Assembly (NCBI GenBank): GCA_013076295.1
Contig: RQOL01000718.1
Location: forward strand, 1,550,001-1,614,000
Source of the DNA: Sanderia malayensis
Taxonomy: Eukaryota; Cnidaria; Scyphozoa; Semaeostomeae; Pelagiidae
Direction of reading: 5' to 3'
Length of the DNA stretch: 64,000 nt
A model generated the notes under the pieces. The model ran no database searches, was not told where the DNA came from, and worked only from the letters and a program-made list of their open reading frames with translations. This document shows positions 22,189 to 35,792 of this stretch, piece by piece; position 1 is the first letter of the stretch; each line of letters starts with the position of its first letter. The position numbers were made by a program, and so were the translations under genes.

Positions 22189-25100
22189 ATGCAAAGACGA
22201 AGTGTGAAATTCAAAGAGCAAACAGAAGAAAATGGGCTACAAAGCAGCCAGGTACTGACTGTAGAACGACTGACCAATGAGCTTCGAAATTGCTACGACG
22301 CCGTAGACGAGGGCCGTAGCTTGTTGGCCCAGCTTTACGAGAAACTGAGACATCAGAAGTACGGTGGGCCAATTGGCAATGGCATTGGAAGAAGAAATGA
22401 AAAAGGTGATGAAGAAGGCTATTACCTGCTGCTATCGCGAGAGGTGGACGACCTTAAGAATATTCTTCAGAAGATTGCGGCGAAGAGAGAGGACTACGTT
22501 CATCAGTTGACAAGCGCTCAGAATATAATCTGGAACGATCGTCGACAGATGGAAAGCTTTCTACGCTCGTCGCGCAAAGTCGAGCGTCGGTTCCAAGAAA
22601 AGGTCAACTTCCTCGATCAGTTTTCTCAGAAGCCAGAGACTCTAGTGACAGAGTTGAGAGAGAATAGTAAATTACTAAGCGAACTGCTGGCAAACCTTCA
22701 AGAGCAGATCCTTGCGGAGGAGCAGTACATAAGAAGCCAAGTGGAGCATGATGGTTGCACACGTGATCAGGTAAAGAAGATAGGATTCTCAATTGGGCAA
22801 CGCGATAGAAGATCGTACCTACATGATAAACGTGCAAATGAAAGGTCGTTTCAAAGCGAGGCTCGGAGTATAGATTCCAATGGTGACGTCAAACGTCATG
22901 AAAAATACCGCAGTAGGAGTTACTCTCCAGTAACGCATGAAAGGTTACCCGAGAGCCCAGCTAAAAGGCGTTTAGATGCAATGAACGTCACATCGAGAAG
23001 TTCTCATAGTGATGTCTCGCCGAATAAACAAGGAGGAAGAGACGCATGGCAGGAAACCGAATTCGACTTGGCTTACGAGAGATTCAAACGTAGAAGGAAT
23101 CTTATACGTCACACGGATTCAGCAATGCATGGTGTTGATCTAAGACCAACTGGCAATGATGAATCAAGTGATCAAGATTTGTGCGATACGAGCTCGTTGT
23201 CGGAGCGATTGAAGCAGCTCGTAAAGCAGTCTGAAAACGTGCAAAAGCTTATTAATGCAAGCAGCAAAACACAGCAGAGCACACTGCAAGATTTCCATGG
23301 AAATCAAGAAATGAAACCCGACTGTCAATCAGATGGAGATGATGTAAAAAGACAAGTAGCGGGTGTCGGAGATTCTGATGGATGGAGCAAATTTGACAGA
23401 CATGAGAATAATGGAAAAACATCTCGCGTGGAATACGAGATACCGGCGAAACTGATGGTATCCCCGGAAAAACGAAGCACGAAGCAGAGGATTGTGGGAA
23501 ATGAAAATGATCTTGCAAGGTGTGATTGTCAGTCTGAAGAAATAAGAGCCCGGGTTCTTGCGAGTCTTGAGAAAGTTGATCGAATGGAGAGCTCGAAAGA
23601 ACCATCAAGCGCCCCCGCACGCAACAATGCCCCTGCGGAGTATGACAAGACAAATCATGAACAGGTGCGTAAAGACCTGATGCTCTGTCTCGATAAGATA
23701 TTTACGATGGAGAAAAGCTATGGAGTTGCGGAGGAGGAGATCAAACAATTGAAGATAGACTTACGACAAGCGGTGCGAGAAAGAGATATAATGGACCGCG
23801 TAATGAAAACCGAGGCTGAAGAATTGAGAGAGAGGCTGCGTGTAAAGAATCAAAATGTTGACAGTTTGACAGGAGAGTTGTTAAGCGTACGGCAGGAGCT
23901 GGAAGAAGAGAAAAGGGGGAGGACGATGCAGAACAAATCAGATAGTTTGGGGGCTGAAGATGTTGAGAAAGAGATAGAGAAATTGAAGAGAGAAAGCGAG
24001 GACTTGAAAAAGAAAGTACAGCTGAAAAGCGACGAAGTTGATGAATTGAGGAAGGAATTAGAAAAAGCCATTGAAGAAATAGGAAAGATGAAACAACACA
24101 CATGTGGCGAAAATGGCGGTAGTGAAAGTGACGAAATTAAAAAATATAAACAAGAAATCATATCTTTGAAAGCAGAAAATAAAAAGCTGAGTGTATCAAG
24201 TGCTGAGAATATTGCCGAAGAGCTGGCTGCACTGCAAACTGCTATTGCAAATGCGGAGGAGAAGCAAGGAAAACTGTTCGAAGATAACAATAGATTGATG
24301 AAAGAGAATGATGATTTGAAAGGACTAGTTGAAAAGTACTCGAATAGAATGCCATCAAGAGAAGCAGTCTTCAAAGCAGAGAAAAAAATTACTGTAAAAG
24401 AAGTTGAGAGTTTACAGAGGAAAATCGCAGAGTTGGAACTTGCCCTAGCTGTAAGGGGAAAACAGATTGAAGGTTTGAAAGCAAATGTAGTCACAGGGAA
24501 TATGGATCGATCGCAGATTAACGATTTCACGGAGAAAGAAGAGCAGTATCGATCTGAGTTGAAGAAGAATGAAAAAGAAATGAAGGAGATGAAAGAGCGT
24601 CTTTTGAATTATGAAGAGATTCTTGCCAACGAAGGTAAAGAGATCGGAAGAAAACTCGATGAAATGTATGAAAATTTCGTCAAATCAATTCAACAAGTAA
24701 GACAAGAGAAAGAAGACGCAGAAGAAGAATTGAAGAATCTAAAAGGAGAACACGAGGTTCTTCTTCAGGAATATATCAACAAGCTGAGTGAAATTGAGGA
24801 GCGAAAAAATTATATTCAGAGTTATCCAGAATTCAAAGATTCCAGAAAGCAAGAGGTCTTCGAAGCAATGCTGAAAAGCAACCACACGACCGAGCAGCTA
24901 GCAAAGCTGCTGAGTACTGATATTGTCGATGCGACACCTCAAACAGAGGCTGAGCATCGTGCGAGAGAGGCTGAGAATGAGAACGAGGAGTTGTACAAGA
25001 AACTGATTCAAATTGAAAACGATATACTAAAGCGTTATAAGGAGGTGGAGAAATTGAAGAAGGAAAATGCAGAGTTGAAAGGCGAGCTCGAGTATGCCAA

Positions 25101-28100
25101 GTCGGAGCAGTATATTAAGAATAAGATCAATGAAGATATTGCAAGTGAGAAGACTGATGCATATGAAATTCTTCTTGAAGCAAAGGATGTTGAATGTAAC
25201 GCATTGAAGGAAGAAGTGAAGAAACTCAAAAAAGAAGCTGCAGAAGGAGACGAGCTAAGTGCAAGGATCGATCACATTTACAACAAATTTATGGTAGCTG
25301 AAGAGAAAGAAGATGGTGCTGAGGCAGCCGGAAAAATGAAGAATTACGAAAAGCTGGAAGAGGAGCTTGATAGAAGAAACAAAGATGTAAAAATGTTGAA
25401 GATAAGCAACAGACGCTTGAAGGATTTACTCATGCATGAAAGTACAATAGGTAGTGGTATTATGAAGAAGTCGATTTCAGTTGATGATCTCTGCAGTGAT
25501 GATGCTGACGATGATAATGAAAAGATGATTGACGCTCTTGGCAGTGAATATGAAAGAAACTTGGCACTGGAAGAAGAGAATCTGGCCTTGCTAAAGAGAA
25601 TCAAGGATTTAAATGAGAAGTTGTATGACCTAACCGGAGTTGAAGAGGACAACAAGATGCAGAGCAAACGGCTGAGAGAGAAAGACAAACGCTGTCAGTC
25701 GCTTGAAGATGAAAACCTGACTTTGAGAGAGAGGTTGCGCTCGCTTCAAAACGAGATCAAAGAGTTGAGCTCAGTGACAAGGACGCGAAAAGCCAGCAGA
25801 AACATCAGCGATGATATTGTCAAAGAAAACGAGCAGTTGCAAGAACGCATCGTGCTGATTGGGCTGGATAATGAAGGCTTGCATGACGATATAAATGAGT
25901 TGAAATCGAAGCTTCATAAAAGCGAATACGAGGCTGGTGAACTGGAGGAGCAATTGAAGACCGTCAAGAGTTCTGCAGAGAGGATGAGCAAACTTCAAGA
26001 AGAGAAATTGGAAATGGAAGAACAACTGAAAGAGCTGAAGAAGAAGATTGCAATAGTTGAGAAAGAAAGAAAACATGTGAATGAAGAATGCGTTAAACAG
26101 AAGATCAAAAATGAAGAAGTTGCCCGAGTGTTCTCAAATGAAATTAAAGAGCTGAAAGCTGAAGTCGTTTCTCTTGTGAGCAATAAGAAGCAACCCCCGT
26201 ACGATGGTCTCGATGCCAGTTACGAGTCATTGCCAGGTGACGAAGCGGACGGGGGTCAAAAATTCGATAGAAACAAATTGATCAGGAAACTGCAAACGGA
26301 GAATCACCAGCTATCTGCAAGAATAATCAGCCTTGAAGACGAGACAACAGCAACAACTAAACTTGTAGCTGACATGGAACGAGGGCATGGGCATTTGACG
26401 GGAATGCTGCGCAGTCATTTGATACTACAAAAAGAGACCACTGCGAAGTTGCTAGAGAATTCGCTGAAGCAATACTCTGAGGAGTTCGAGAAAGTCGAGA
26501 GAAGATTCAAGGCAATTGAAGATAAGTATGACAAGGAAAAGAAGCATTCAACAAGGCGCAATTTTGCATGGGATCTGTTTGCGAATGCAATGGCCACCAT
26601 AACAAATATCAATGCAATTATGGAAGAGGGGCTGATCAAGGTTGATGATGATCTAGAGCGCGATTTCTCATCTGATGAAGACTTCGAAGCGAAGGATTAC
26701 AAATCGAGGCTGTGGATACTGAGAAGGAGGCTGGATGACGTCGAGAACAGGCACAGGGAATTGCTGCTGCGCTCGGAGGAATTGAGCATTCGATTGGACG
26801 CGAAGACGACAGAATATGACGTCACGCAAGCCGAGCTGGAAGATACGATTCGGATTTTGGAGATTAAGGAACTGGAGATGGAAAAGATGAAGTATGCAAT
26901 GGACGACAGTGTGGAAGAGAATGCCCGCTTGAAGAATCTACTAGCGCGTCTAAAGGAGCACCAAGAGCAAACAATTGGAGCTGTCATTGCAGAGAATGAA
27001 ATGTTGAAGAAAGACTTCGAGACGTCTTTGATGGACAGATCGATGCAGAGTGAGAAAGAGGTCGACGAATTGAAAAAGAGACTGGCGCATGCAGAGTCGA
27101 ACAGGAAAGAAGAAGTGAATGAGTTAAGAGAAAAATTGTTGAAGTCTGGGAAGAAAAGAGAAGAAGAAGTGATGGAAAGAAAGAAGAATCTCGACGAACA
27201 GGCTGCCAAATATGAAGAAGAAATGAAGAAGTTGAAATTGAAGCTTGCAGAAGCAGAGAACGAAATTGACAAATCCGACAGAAAGATAAAAGAGATGGAA
27301 GATCTATTGAAAAAAATGGAAGATAGTAATGCAATACTTGAGAAATACTTGCAAAAGGCACGGTCTGGGTGTCGCAGCGAGGGAATAGACCACCACGGGA
27401 CAATCCACATGCTTAGAGACGATTTGAAGAAGCTATTCAAAGAGAATGAAGAATTAAAAAAAGAGCTCGATAATCGTCAAAAGAAGATTACTTCATTAGC
27501 TGCGGATTTGAGGAAAGCTAAGATAGCTGTGAAGGAGCAAATAGGGACTGACCGAACGCTGGATGAACAAATACTCGACCGGGCTACGAAAGATCAAATA
27601 ATGGCGCTCAAGCGAAGGATAAAGGTGCTTGAGATGGAGAAAGAGAGACTGTTAAAGGGTATGAGCATTAGAGAAGGCCATTCAAAGGGAAGTGACGATC
27701 AGACGAATAGTAAGAGGGAATCTCCAAGAAGTAAATCAATTGCAAAGAAGAAAAGTTCTTCATCTTCCTCTGGGTTGGTAAAGAAATCAGATCATGGAAG
27801 CACCAGTGAAATAACTGACAGTAAAGCCACGGGAGACGATACAGAAGACGATATCGATGTAAGCCTTACTGAAGACGTTCCCAGTGGTGTGAGTGAAGAT
27901 ATTGAGCTGAGAGACAAGCTGATTCAAGAGTTAGAGCTCAGAGTGCGAGAGCTTAAGTATGAGTTGTCTTTGAGAAGCCAGCAAGACGAGAATTCGGCGT
28001 CAAAAACTGGGGGTGTTGATGAGGTAGATAGTGCTTCAGACATGCAGTCGCTGCGAGATGAGAATGGACGTTTGAAGGCTAAGTTGGAAGAGAGTCGATT

Positions 28101-31100
28101 AGCAAAGAAAAAAGTGGCTTTAGAGGCAGAGATAATGCCTTCTTCTTCGAGCAGTGTGGAGGCTGGAGTTGGGTTTGAGGCACTGAAGCAGCCAAAAACA
28201 CCAGGAAAAAAAGACAATGTTGAGGATGATGGAAGTCGAATTCCGCAATTTATCAACATTGACGTCGAATTTAAGGAAGAAGAGTCGAGTTTATCAAGTG
28301 GAGCTGCCCAGCAAGGACGTGGTCAATCGAGAATACCCGTATCCCCCAGGGGTAAGCGCCCATCTAAGACGCAAACGAGCTTGACAAGTACTGAAAGCAA
28401 AAGCTCCGAGCAAGGACGTCTTGAAATTAAGATAAAGGAGCAGGAAGATGATATCAAGACATTGCTACAGAGTGTTGAGTACTTTGAAAAAGAGAACGAA
28501 AGCTTGAAAGACAAAAGTGACACAAATGATGATCTACAAGAGAGGCTGAACAAATCTGAGAAGGAGGTTAAGGGCTTGACTGCAAAAGTTAGCAAGTTGA
28601 AAGATCAGTTGAAGGATTCCAAAACGCATGAAGATAAACTAAAAAATCTGGAGGATAGAATGAAGAAACTGATAACAGAGAATAGGAACCTGGAGCAGCA
28701 GATTAGGAAGAGCAAAGCTCAGCAGTTGGAAGAAGGGAAACGAAATGCGAAGGAGAGAGATTTGGTGAGGAAGAATACTAGAGAGATGCAGCAACATGTT
28801 GATAGCCTAAAAGAAGATATTGGAAACAAAGAGAAAGTTTTGCAAGCATTAAAGACTGAACTTGACATTGGTAAATATCCTTCTGATGAATCAAGTTGCA
28901 AAAAAATATTGAGAGCAGCAATTGATAAGAAAGTTAAAGAAAAGTTAAAGAATTCGAGTAAAAGCCAGGAAGTGGAAGAAAGTCTGGCAGAAGCGATATC
29001 TGAGAAACGAGTCATGATTCAAGAAATTCAAGAGCTGAGAAAGGAACTGGACATTGCAATGAGCGATGGAAGGGAGAGTAAAAAACTTGCTGAGAAAGCT
29101 GTTGCCGAGATGAGCAAAAAAGAAAAAGAAATGCAGCAGATGAGAGCTAGAAACATTGTACTGGAAGTTACACAGGACGTGATAAGTAACCTCAGCTCTA
29201 ACGTGAAAGACGACGCATTGTTAAGTCATCTGCAGTCGTTAGAAACAGAGATGGGTGTTGTCAAAGCACGTAATATAGTATTGGAAGTGATGCATGATGT
29301 TATTGGCAATCTCGGGATTAGGTTGCAGGAAAAGAAAAATAGCGAAGAGTTCAAGAGCCTGGAAGATGAGATGCAGGGTCTAAAAGCTCGCAACTTTGTG
29401 CTCGAGCTTACACAAGAGGCTGTCAATGAAATGAATGCTAAACTGAGCAAAGGAGTAGAGTGCGTACAAGATCAGAGCTTTGATGATCCACGGAGGTACA
29501 ACGTGCTTAATCTGCAAATTGCTTGGGAAGATTTGAAGAAAAAGATGGAAGATTTAGAGCTGATTGATGAAGATGGGATTGAGGCTACTTCGGATGTTTT
29601 TGATGCTGGAAAGGACGACCTGCAGCTTGTCGCCGATGAGATTGAAAACGCTTGTGCACATCTGCAAAAGAAGTCTCAGCAAAAAGAAGAAGATCGTGGA
29701 AGACTTGTAATTCTTGAAGATGAACTGGAAGAGCAGAGAAGGGTGAATGTCGCGTTGGAAAAGAAGATCAACGAGTTTAAACAGGTCATCAAGGAGACAA
29801 GCACTAAAGTCCAAGAAATGGAAATTGAACAAAGAGATCTTGAAGGTGACGAGATTGGACACCAGTTGGTCAAAGATCAAATCAGCATGCTGAAGGAGAA
29901 GATTGGCGAGATGGAAACGGAAAAGTTGTTTGTGGAGGAATTGTCAGTCAGGGATGAAAACAACATCAAAAGACTGACAGATCAAGTCAGGGCACTGGAG
30001 AATAAATTGAATGAGAGAGAGATGCAGGTTTCTGAAGTGACGCAGAGAGCACTGGAGAGTGAAGAAGATCTCGAGTTCGTGAAACGCAGGAACGAAGAAC
30101 TGGAAGATGAATACCAGAAGCTGTTACAGTATAGTATGCAGCTGGAAGAAGGGAAAGCCAAGGGTAATGACAATGAAGAGGATGAAAATGAACAGCTTTT
30201 AATTAAGATGGAAGAAACTATCAACAAGCTGGAAGAAGATAAGGAAGAATTACAGAAGAAGATTGAGGAGGCTTCGTTCTCGAGTTTGATTCAACAAAGC
30301 CCGAGAAGCCCGAGAAGCCCGAGGGATACTGCCGACGCATTTGTAATCACATCGCAAGATTTCGAGAAGCAGATTGAAAGAGGTGACGAGTTTGAGAAAA
30401 TGCAAGATTCTGTCAGAAGACTTGAGCTGGAAAATAGAGAACTAAAGAAGCATATAAGCTTAAAGGATGACAGAAGCAATGATGCTAGCAAAGAAGGTAC
30501 TGAACAGGAATTGCTCAAAGCGAAAGAAGTTCAAATATTGCAGATGGAAGATGAGATATACAGGCTTGAGTTGGATAAAGAAGATCTTGAGCAGAGAGTG
30601 CAGGACCTCTTGAAATCTGAGAGCTCTGCAAAAGAAACAGTTGGTGTTGGAGACTCTGCCACAGATGCTGACAGGGATGACGAAATAGCAAAACTGGAAG
30701 AAACCGTTTACAGGCTGGAATTGGACAACGTTGAGCTTGAGCAAAAGGTGAACGATCTTCTTTCAGACGACAAGGAAGATACAAGGAAGCTTAAAGAGAC
30801 GATTGCTGAGAATGAAGAGAAGATGTCTCAACTGGAAATGCAGGTCAACCAACTATCAATTCAAAATCGAGACTTACAAGCAAGCATGGACGATATTTTG
30901 GCAAGCCCGCGAAGCACTTCAGACGACGAAGAAACAATGAAAGATAGAAGCAATGAAATATTCCAAGGAGGTCCGCAAAAGTGGAAGCGACGGCTGGTAA
31001 TTGCCTACAGAGAGCTGAGAGAGAAGTCAGTGGAAGTTGTTAATCTGAGGATGATTCTTGCAGCTAAGAATACCGAGGATGCCACAGAGGTAGTTGATGT

Positions 31101-32536
31101 AGCAGCAAAAAGAGTTCCCCATCAAGAAGATGGAAGAACAAATGTGTATTTGCTGCAAGAGGAAATCAAATTAAAGGCGAAAGAGATTGATGAGTTACAC
31201 GATGAAGTATCTGTTCTTAAAAACAGTTTAGAAATGAAGAGTCGGGCTGAAGATGCACATGTTTCTCTCATGATAAATGGCGTCGATGGAAATGAGGTAG
31301 AAAACGAAGAGCTCAGAAAAGAAGTTGACAAATTGAAGACAGCTTTGTTGGAGAAAGAAGAGATGTACGAGAAACTCTGCAAACATCTTTTTGGTGTTGG
31401 AAATCTAGAGGGCACAGAAGCCATGGATAATTTACAAACTGAGATATCCGAGTTAAAAAAAGAGCTCGATCAAAAGCAAGTTAAATGTGACGAGCTGGAG
31501 AGTAGCAATGAATTGCTCTACAACGAGCTGATCAAAGCCAAAGCAGTTGGCTCAGATATGCAAGGCTTAGAGGATAGGGATGCTAGCAATAGGCAGACAG
31601 TCGCAGAGCTTGAGCACGCTCTAACAGAACAAGACGATCATTATAAGCAGCTGGCACATGAGTACAGTATTTTAGAAGAGAAGTACAGGAATGAACTGGA
31701 CTATGCATCGGCGCATATTGGAGAGTTAATGGTGGAGATTGATCGACTTGAGGCTGAACTGAAGACTGCTAAATGTCAAATGGATGGATCTCAGGAAAAC
31801 GTGGCAGTGGTGGGTGGTGAAACTGACAAGGTACTCAAAGGAAGATTGCAACGTACGGAAGATGAGCTGAAAGGGAAGAATCGTGTCATTGCAAATCTGG
31901 AAGAAACTATAGCATCATTCTTCGACAACACGCAAGATATTCAAGGTAAGTTGACTTTGATGCTGTATAATGCCTGCGAATTTTATGATTAAAAAACATG
32001 GCTCATTTTTCAGCCCTGTAAACCTAAATACACATTTGACCCTTGGTAGTGTGAACTTTAACCTTATAACCGTGTCATTTATATGTATCGTCCTTTATAA
32101 AATTTATAATTGTACGTAATGGTGCATTTTGCTAATTATTTGACACTGTGTATTATCTCCCTTGTTAGAATCACACTCAAAGGAATTGAAACGCCTTGCA
32201 CGAGAAAACAAGAGCCTTCAACAACAACTTGATCTACAGAAACAGAGATACGAACTAGAGTTGGACAGCCTGAGCAACATGTCAGCAGTGGGTAAAGGCG
32301 AACATGTTCATTCTCTAAAGGACGATTTTGAAAGGGTGTGCAAGGACAAAATTCAGCTGCAAGTCAAGTTGTCTGAGATCGAAGAAAAGTGTGCTAAACA
32401 GGGCATTCAGGTAGACGAGCTTATGGCAAAGAATTCCCAGCTAAGTAACAAGATCAAGGAATACAATGACAAGTATATGATGAGCGGTAATGACCCAGAT
32501 GTTGGTGGTGAACGATTGGGCGATGTGTCCTTGTAA
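22189..32536 (+). CDS. Giant coiled-coil protein A, 3,374 aa, with SxIP motifs; family unknown
   Basis: Two exons, 22189-31945 and 32169-32536, join in phase (G/AA, VIANLEETIASFF...DIQESHSKELKRL). The first exon is 9,757 nt long. An in-frame TGA 24 bases upstream supports the ATG. The sequence is a Glu/Lys/Leu-rich heptad coiled coil broken by charged, Ser-rich linkers. There are no membrane segments, no signal peptide and no enzymatic domain that I can see. Residues about 190-480 and about 1835-1880 are low-complexity and basic (KSIAKKKSSSSSSG). SRIP occurs at residues 2016-2019 and 2047-2050, the latter followed by VSPRGKRPSK, resembling EB1-binding SxIP sites. A 40-residue repeat starts at residue 2320. 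It could be a centrosomal, microtubule or Golgi scaffold; no family is claimed. Confidence 0.93.
29146..29454 (+). repeat. 40-residue internal repeat in protein A (2.5 copies)
   Basis: Three copies begin with ARNIVLEVTQDVI, ARNIVLEVMHDVI and ARNFVLELTQEAV, exactly 120 nt apart (29146, 29266, 29386). The first two also end alike (SLETEMGVVK, SLEDEMQGLK). The repeat is not a multiple of seven residues, so it interrupts the plain heptad pattern. Confidence 0.85.
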
Positions 32537-32641
32537 AATGAGGAAACCATTTCAGTACAAACGCATATTATGATGTATTCAGCTTGTTGGCAATGCTTAA
32601 AGACATTACTCTACAAGGTTCTGCGATATGAAAAGTATGAA

Positions 32642-32647
32642 AATAAA
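32642..32647 (+). terminator. Polyadenylation signal of gene A
   Basis: AATAAA about 105 bases after the gene A stop codon. Confidence 0.5.
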
Positions 32648-33057
32648 AAGAACGAGAATACGAAAAAAAAATCGAAAACACTGATTGAACTCGAAACATG
32701 GGAATAACACTTGAATTAATTTAACCACCAAGACCATGTTCATTTAAAAATGATGGTCAACTCTACAAAGTATCATTGGTGCAAACCATTAAAAGAAAAA
32801 AACGAGACAAATTTACTTTTACGATTTTATTTCACATATTGCATTCAATATCAGGATGCTGAATGCTGAGACATAAAGCCTGCTGGTATTTGATGTTTTC
32901 ATTTACTTATTTACAAAATTTTAATTTCAAATTCTATGCAAACTTATAAGATCCAAACATGTTTAAATCGCAATATTTTTTGTTTTAAATTCAGCAAAGC
33001 CTGTGCCAGGGGTATACGATGGTCTTTCAACCTTTGAGGAATTGTTCAATGCAGAGT

Positions 33058-33269
33058 CAAGTCAAATCTGCATAGTTCGAACAACTCGTATAATTCGAAC
33101 TCTATCTAGTTCGAACGAAATTCTCCGTCCTTTCAAGGATCACTAACGACACATTTTTATAAAACAAACCTTATAATTCGACAAATTCTTACAAATTGAA
33201 CATTTTGTAATTCGAACATTTTTACGCTTCCCCAGGGTGTTTGAGCTATAGACAAAGTTGGCTGTACTT
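33058..33269. mobile_element. Probable degraded pogo/Tigger-like MITE
   Basis: The stretch has repeated TTCGAAC / AATTCGAAC motifs in both halves (for example near 33075, 33097, 33110 and 33212). Its ends resemble each other as an imperfect inverted repeat (left AAGTCAAATCTGCATAG, right complement AAGTACAGCCAACTTTG). This is typical of the TTCGAAC-rich termini of pogo-type elements. Borders and target duplication are unclear. Confidence 0.35.
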
Positions 33270-35668
33270 AGTTAATGCCAAATCGTACCAGCTGGTTAAC
33301 TTAGTTGGCTATAAAGGAATTGATATAAATGCTTTTGATTAATTAACACTAGTCCAAAAAAATCCAGAGCACCATGAAGTAAATTCGTTAAAAAGCAAAC
33401 GTTTTGCTTTATGTATGCCTTCAAATAGCACACAAATTCGTGCATGCATAGCTTTAAATATTCATGTATTCAGTGGGTGGGAGTGTGCAGAGTTTATGTT
33501 CTATATCTACTCTCTCAGACCTCACGTTTAACCAAAACATAGCATTTTATTCTTCTTTCCTGATGATAATTTGAAAAGCAATAATCACCTGCAGTTTGTA
33601 TAAGAACTTTACAAAGGTCATATGCAATGCAAATTTGCTCAAAAGCTTCTCTGTTCAAATATAAACATATGCACAAAACAAAAGAATCGGCATTCAGTTG
33701 TTGTTAATTTTTTTTACTATTTTTTAAATCAGTGATGTGTTTTGCTGCTATGCTGAACATTTCAAACGAGGAAGAAGCTTGCAACTGTCTCAGGTTCAAA
33801 CTCATGCCAGACAGAACTTGACCGTTTGAGGATCGAACTTATAACTCATGTGTTTAAAACCTTGTTAATATTCATGGATTTTGATGGTGTGCGATTCGAA
33901 GAGGGTAAGCATTGTTAATTATAATTTATACTAACGAGATCTGTATACTATCTTTCTGATATTTCGATAAAATACGTGTACCTAATCACAAAATCAATAC
34001 GATGTTCCAACACAACTTTTTTCAAGCGAAAACAAATTAATTATTTCAGAAGCTCATTTGTCAACTTCTAAATTCGAAACTTTACAAACACAGTTAAATG
34101 AGAATTTAGCAAAATTTGAGTTATTTATGAATCTGATGTTGGCAAAGTTAGGAGAAACTTGTGGTTTATTCATGCAAAATTCATAACAAAACTGCCGCAA
34201 AATTACGCTCTCAAAACTTCATCATTTATGCCGCAACACAATAATCACAGACTTGGTTGACTTGGCATCCTAGACCATAACTATTAGCTTGATATGACAT
34301 GTTGTATGGACGCACATTACTATTAATGTGTTTGATGGGAAAAAGTTCTACCACAGCGGATACCGAATTAAGCCCCAGTTATCATTAAATATTCATCACC
34401 ATTTTCTTCATTCCTAACTCACATTCAAAACAACTAGTCTTGGTGCCTCGGAATAGATAAGATCGACTGGGTAAGATTTGGCATGGCGGTGATTGCATTT
34501 TCAATGCGTGATAGCATTGACGCATCAAAATAGTTAGGAAAACCTATGTAGTGCATGCCGACTAGTCCAACCTAACCTCAATCACTTCTAAATCGAATTT
34601 CAGACCTACGAAACATTTACTGTAAGCTGAAACCTTAAGGTACATGAAATGAATGCTTTTAGTGAGCGTTAGTTGAGCTTTCATTAGCACGTCTGAAACC
34701 GAGGCTTTTATGGAAACGAGGTCGCGTAGTGGTTCATGATACACTGGGTAGTTTAGAAGCTCTTTCATTGTCATTACATATACGCATACCAGCACACAAA
34801 TTAAAATTGAAATGACATACTTTTTGAAGTGCAGCATCTCGACGACTACTTTATCCACCGTCTCAGATGAATTGTCCAGCTTCTTTTGAGGAATTATCTA
34901 TCATTTGACTTTAGGTCTTTCACAAAAATCCGCAGACATCCTACAATAATATTTATTGCATATAAGTATTACAAAAGTATTACATAAGAAGTTCTGTCAT
35001 CTTCGGCACACAGTACTTGATTTATAACGTACAGAGAGTAGAAACGTACAGCGAGTAGAAACACAGACAAGAAAGACAAATTACCTGGGTTTAGTGCAAG
35101 AGCACTTGTCAGACATTAAACAAATTACGATATTAAAACAAGTATAAAAGCCTGTTAGGATATTAATCCCACCCCCTCCTCGCATTGTCTATTTTTAAAT
35201 TTAGAAAAACTCGTTACGTATATTATTATAGTAATCATTCATCGTGCATTGAAGAATAATTATAATTGCATTAATTGCATCAATCTTGCATTGCTAATTA
35301 TCCCAATGCAGCCAGATGTTCCTACGACCTTTCTCTTCACCGAACAGGTGCAATTATCATGTTTAATTGTGGCTTAAATGACGTGCCAGGATTCTTTATA
35401 TGTCATATAGCTTCTTTAATAAGGGAGCCATATTGAGATATTGAGAGTTATGCAGCGGCTTTCTTAAGACTGTAAAGACGATGAAACACAGATGGCAGAG
35501 ACAAATGTCAGTACTGTGATATTCACAATTGAGCATACAACATTCTACTGTGGTGGTACATTGTATCATACTTTACACAGTAAAACTATAAACATAGAAG
35601 AATAGAGACACGGTGCATGGCACTATGGTGTTACACACAGTAGAACAGATATTTAAAAGTACAGACAT

Positions 35669-35792
35669 ACAATAGAAGTCCATAGTATAGCAGTGATGCA
35701 CAATATAAGTCCGTAGTATAGCAGTGATGCACAGTAGAAGTCCTTAGTATAATAGTAGCAAACAATAGAAGCCCGTAGTATAGTATTCATTG
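35669..35792. repeat. 31-bp minisatellite, four copies
   Basis: Four head-to-tail 31-bp units start at 35669, 35700, 35731 and 35762. Each begins ACA(A/G)TA(G/T)AAG and contains GTAGTATAG-type sequence. Copies 1 and 2 are nearly identical; copies 3 and 4 are more diverged. There are no spacers, so it is not a CRISPR array. Confidence 0.85.

Noticed and set aside
23741..32000. Many long antisense ORFs rich in Ser, Phe and Leu opposite genes A, B and C
   Set aside because: They mirror Glu/Lys-rich heptad codons (GAA, GAG, AAG) on the coding strand, have no domains of their own, and fall inside exons with confirmed phases.
35669..35792. CRISPR-like array
   Set aside because: The 31-bp repeats are contiguous without spacers, and the surrounding genes are animal nuclear genes.
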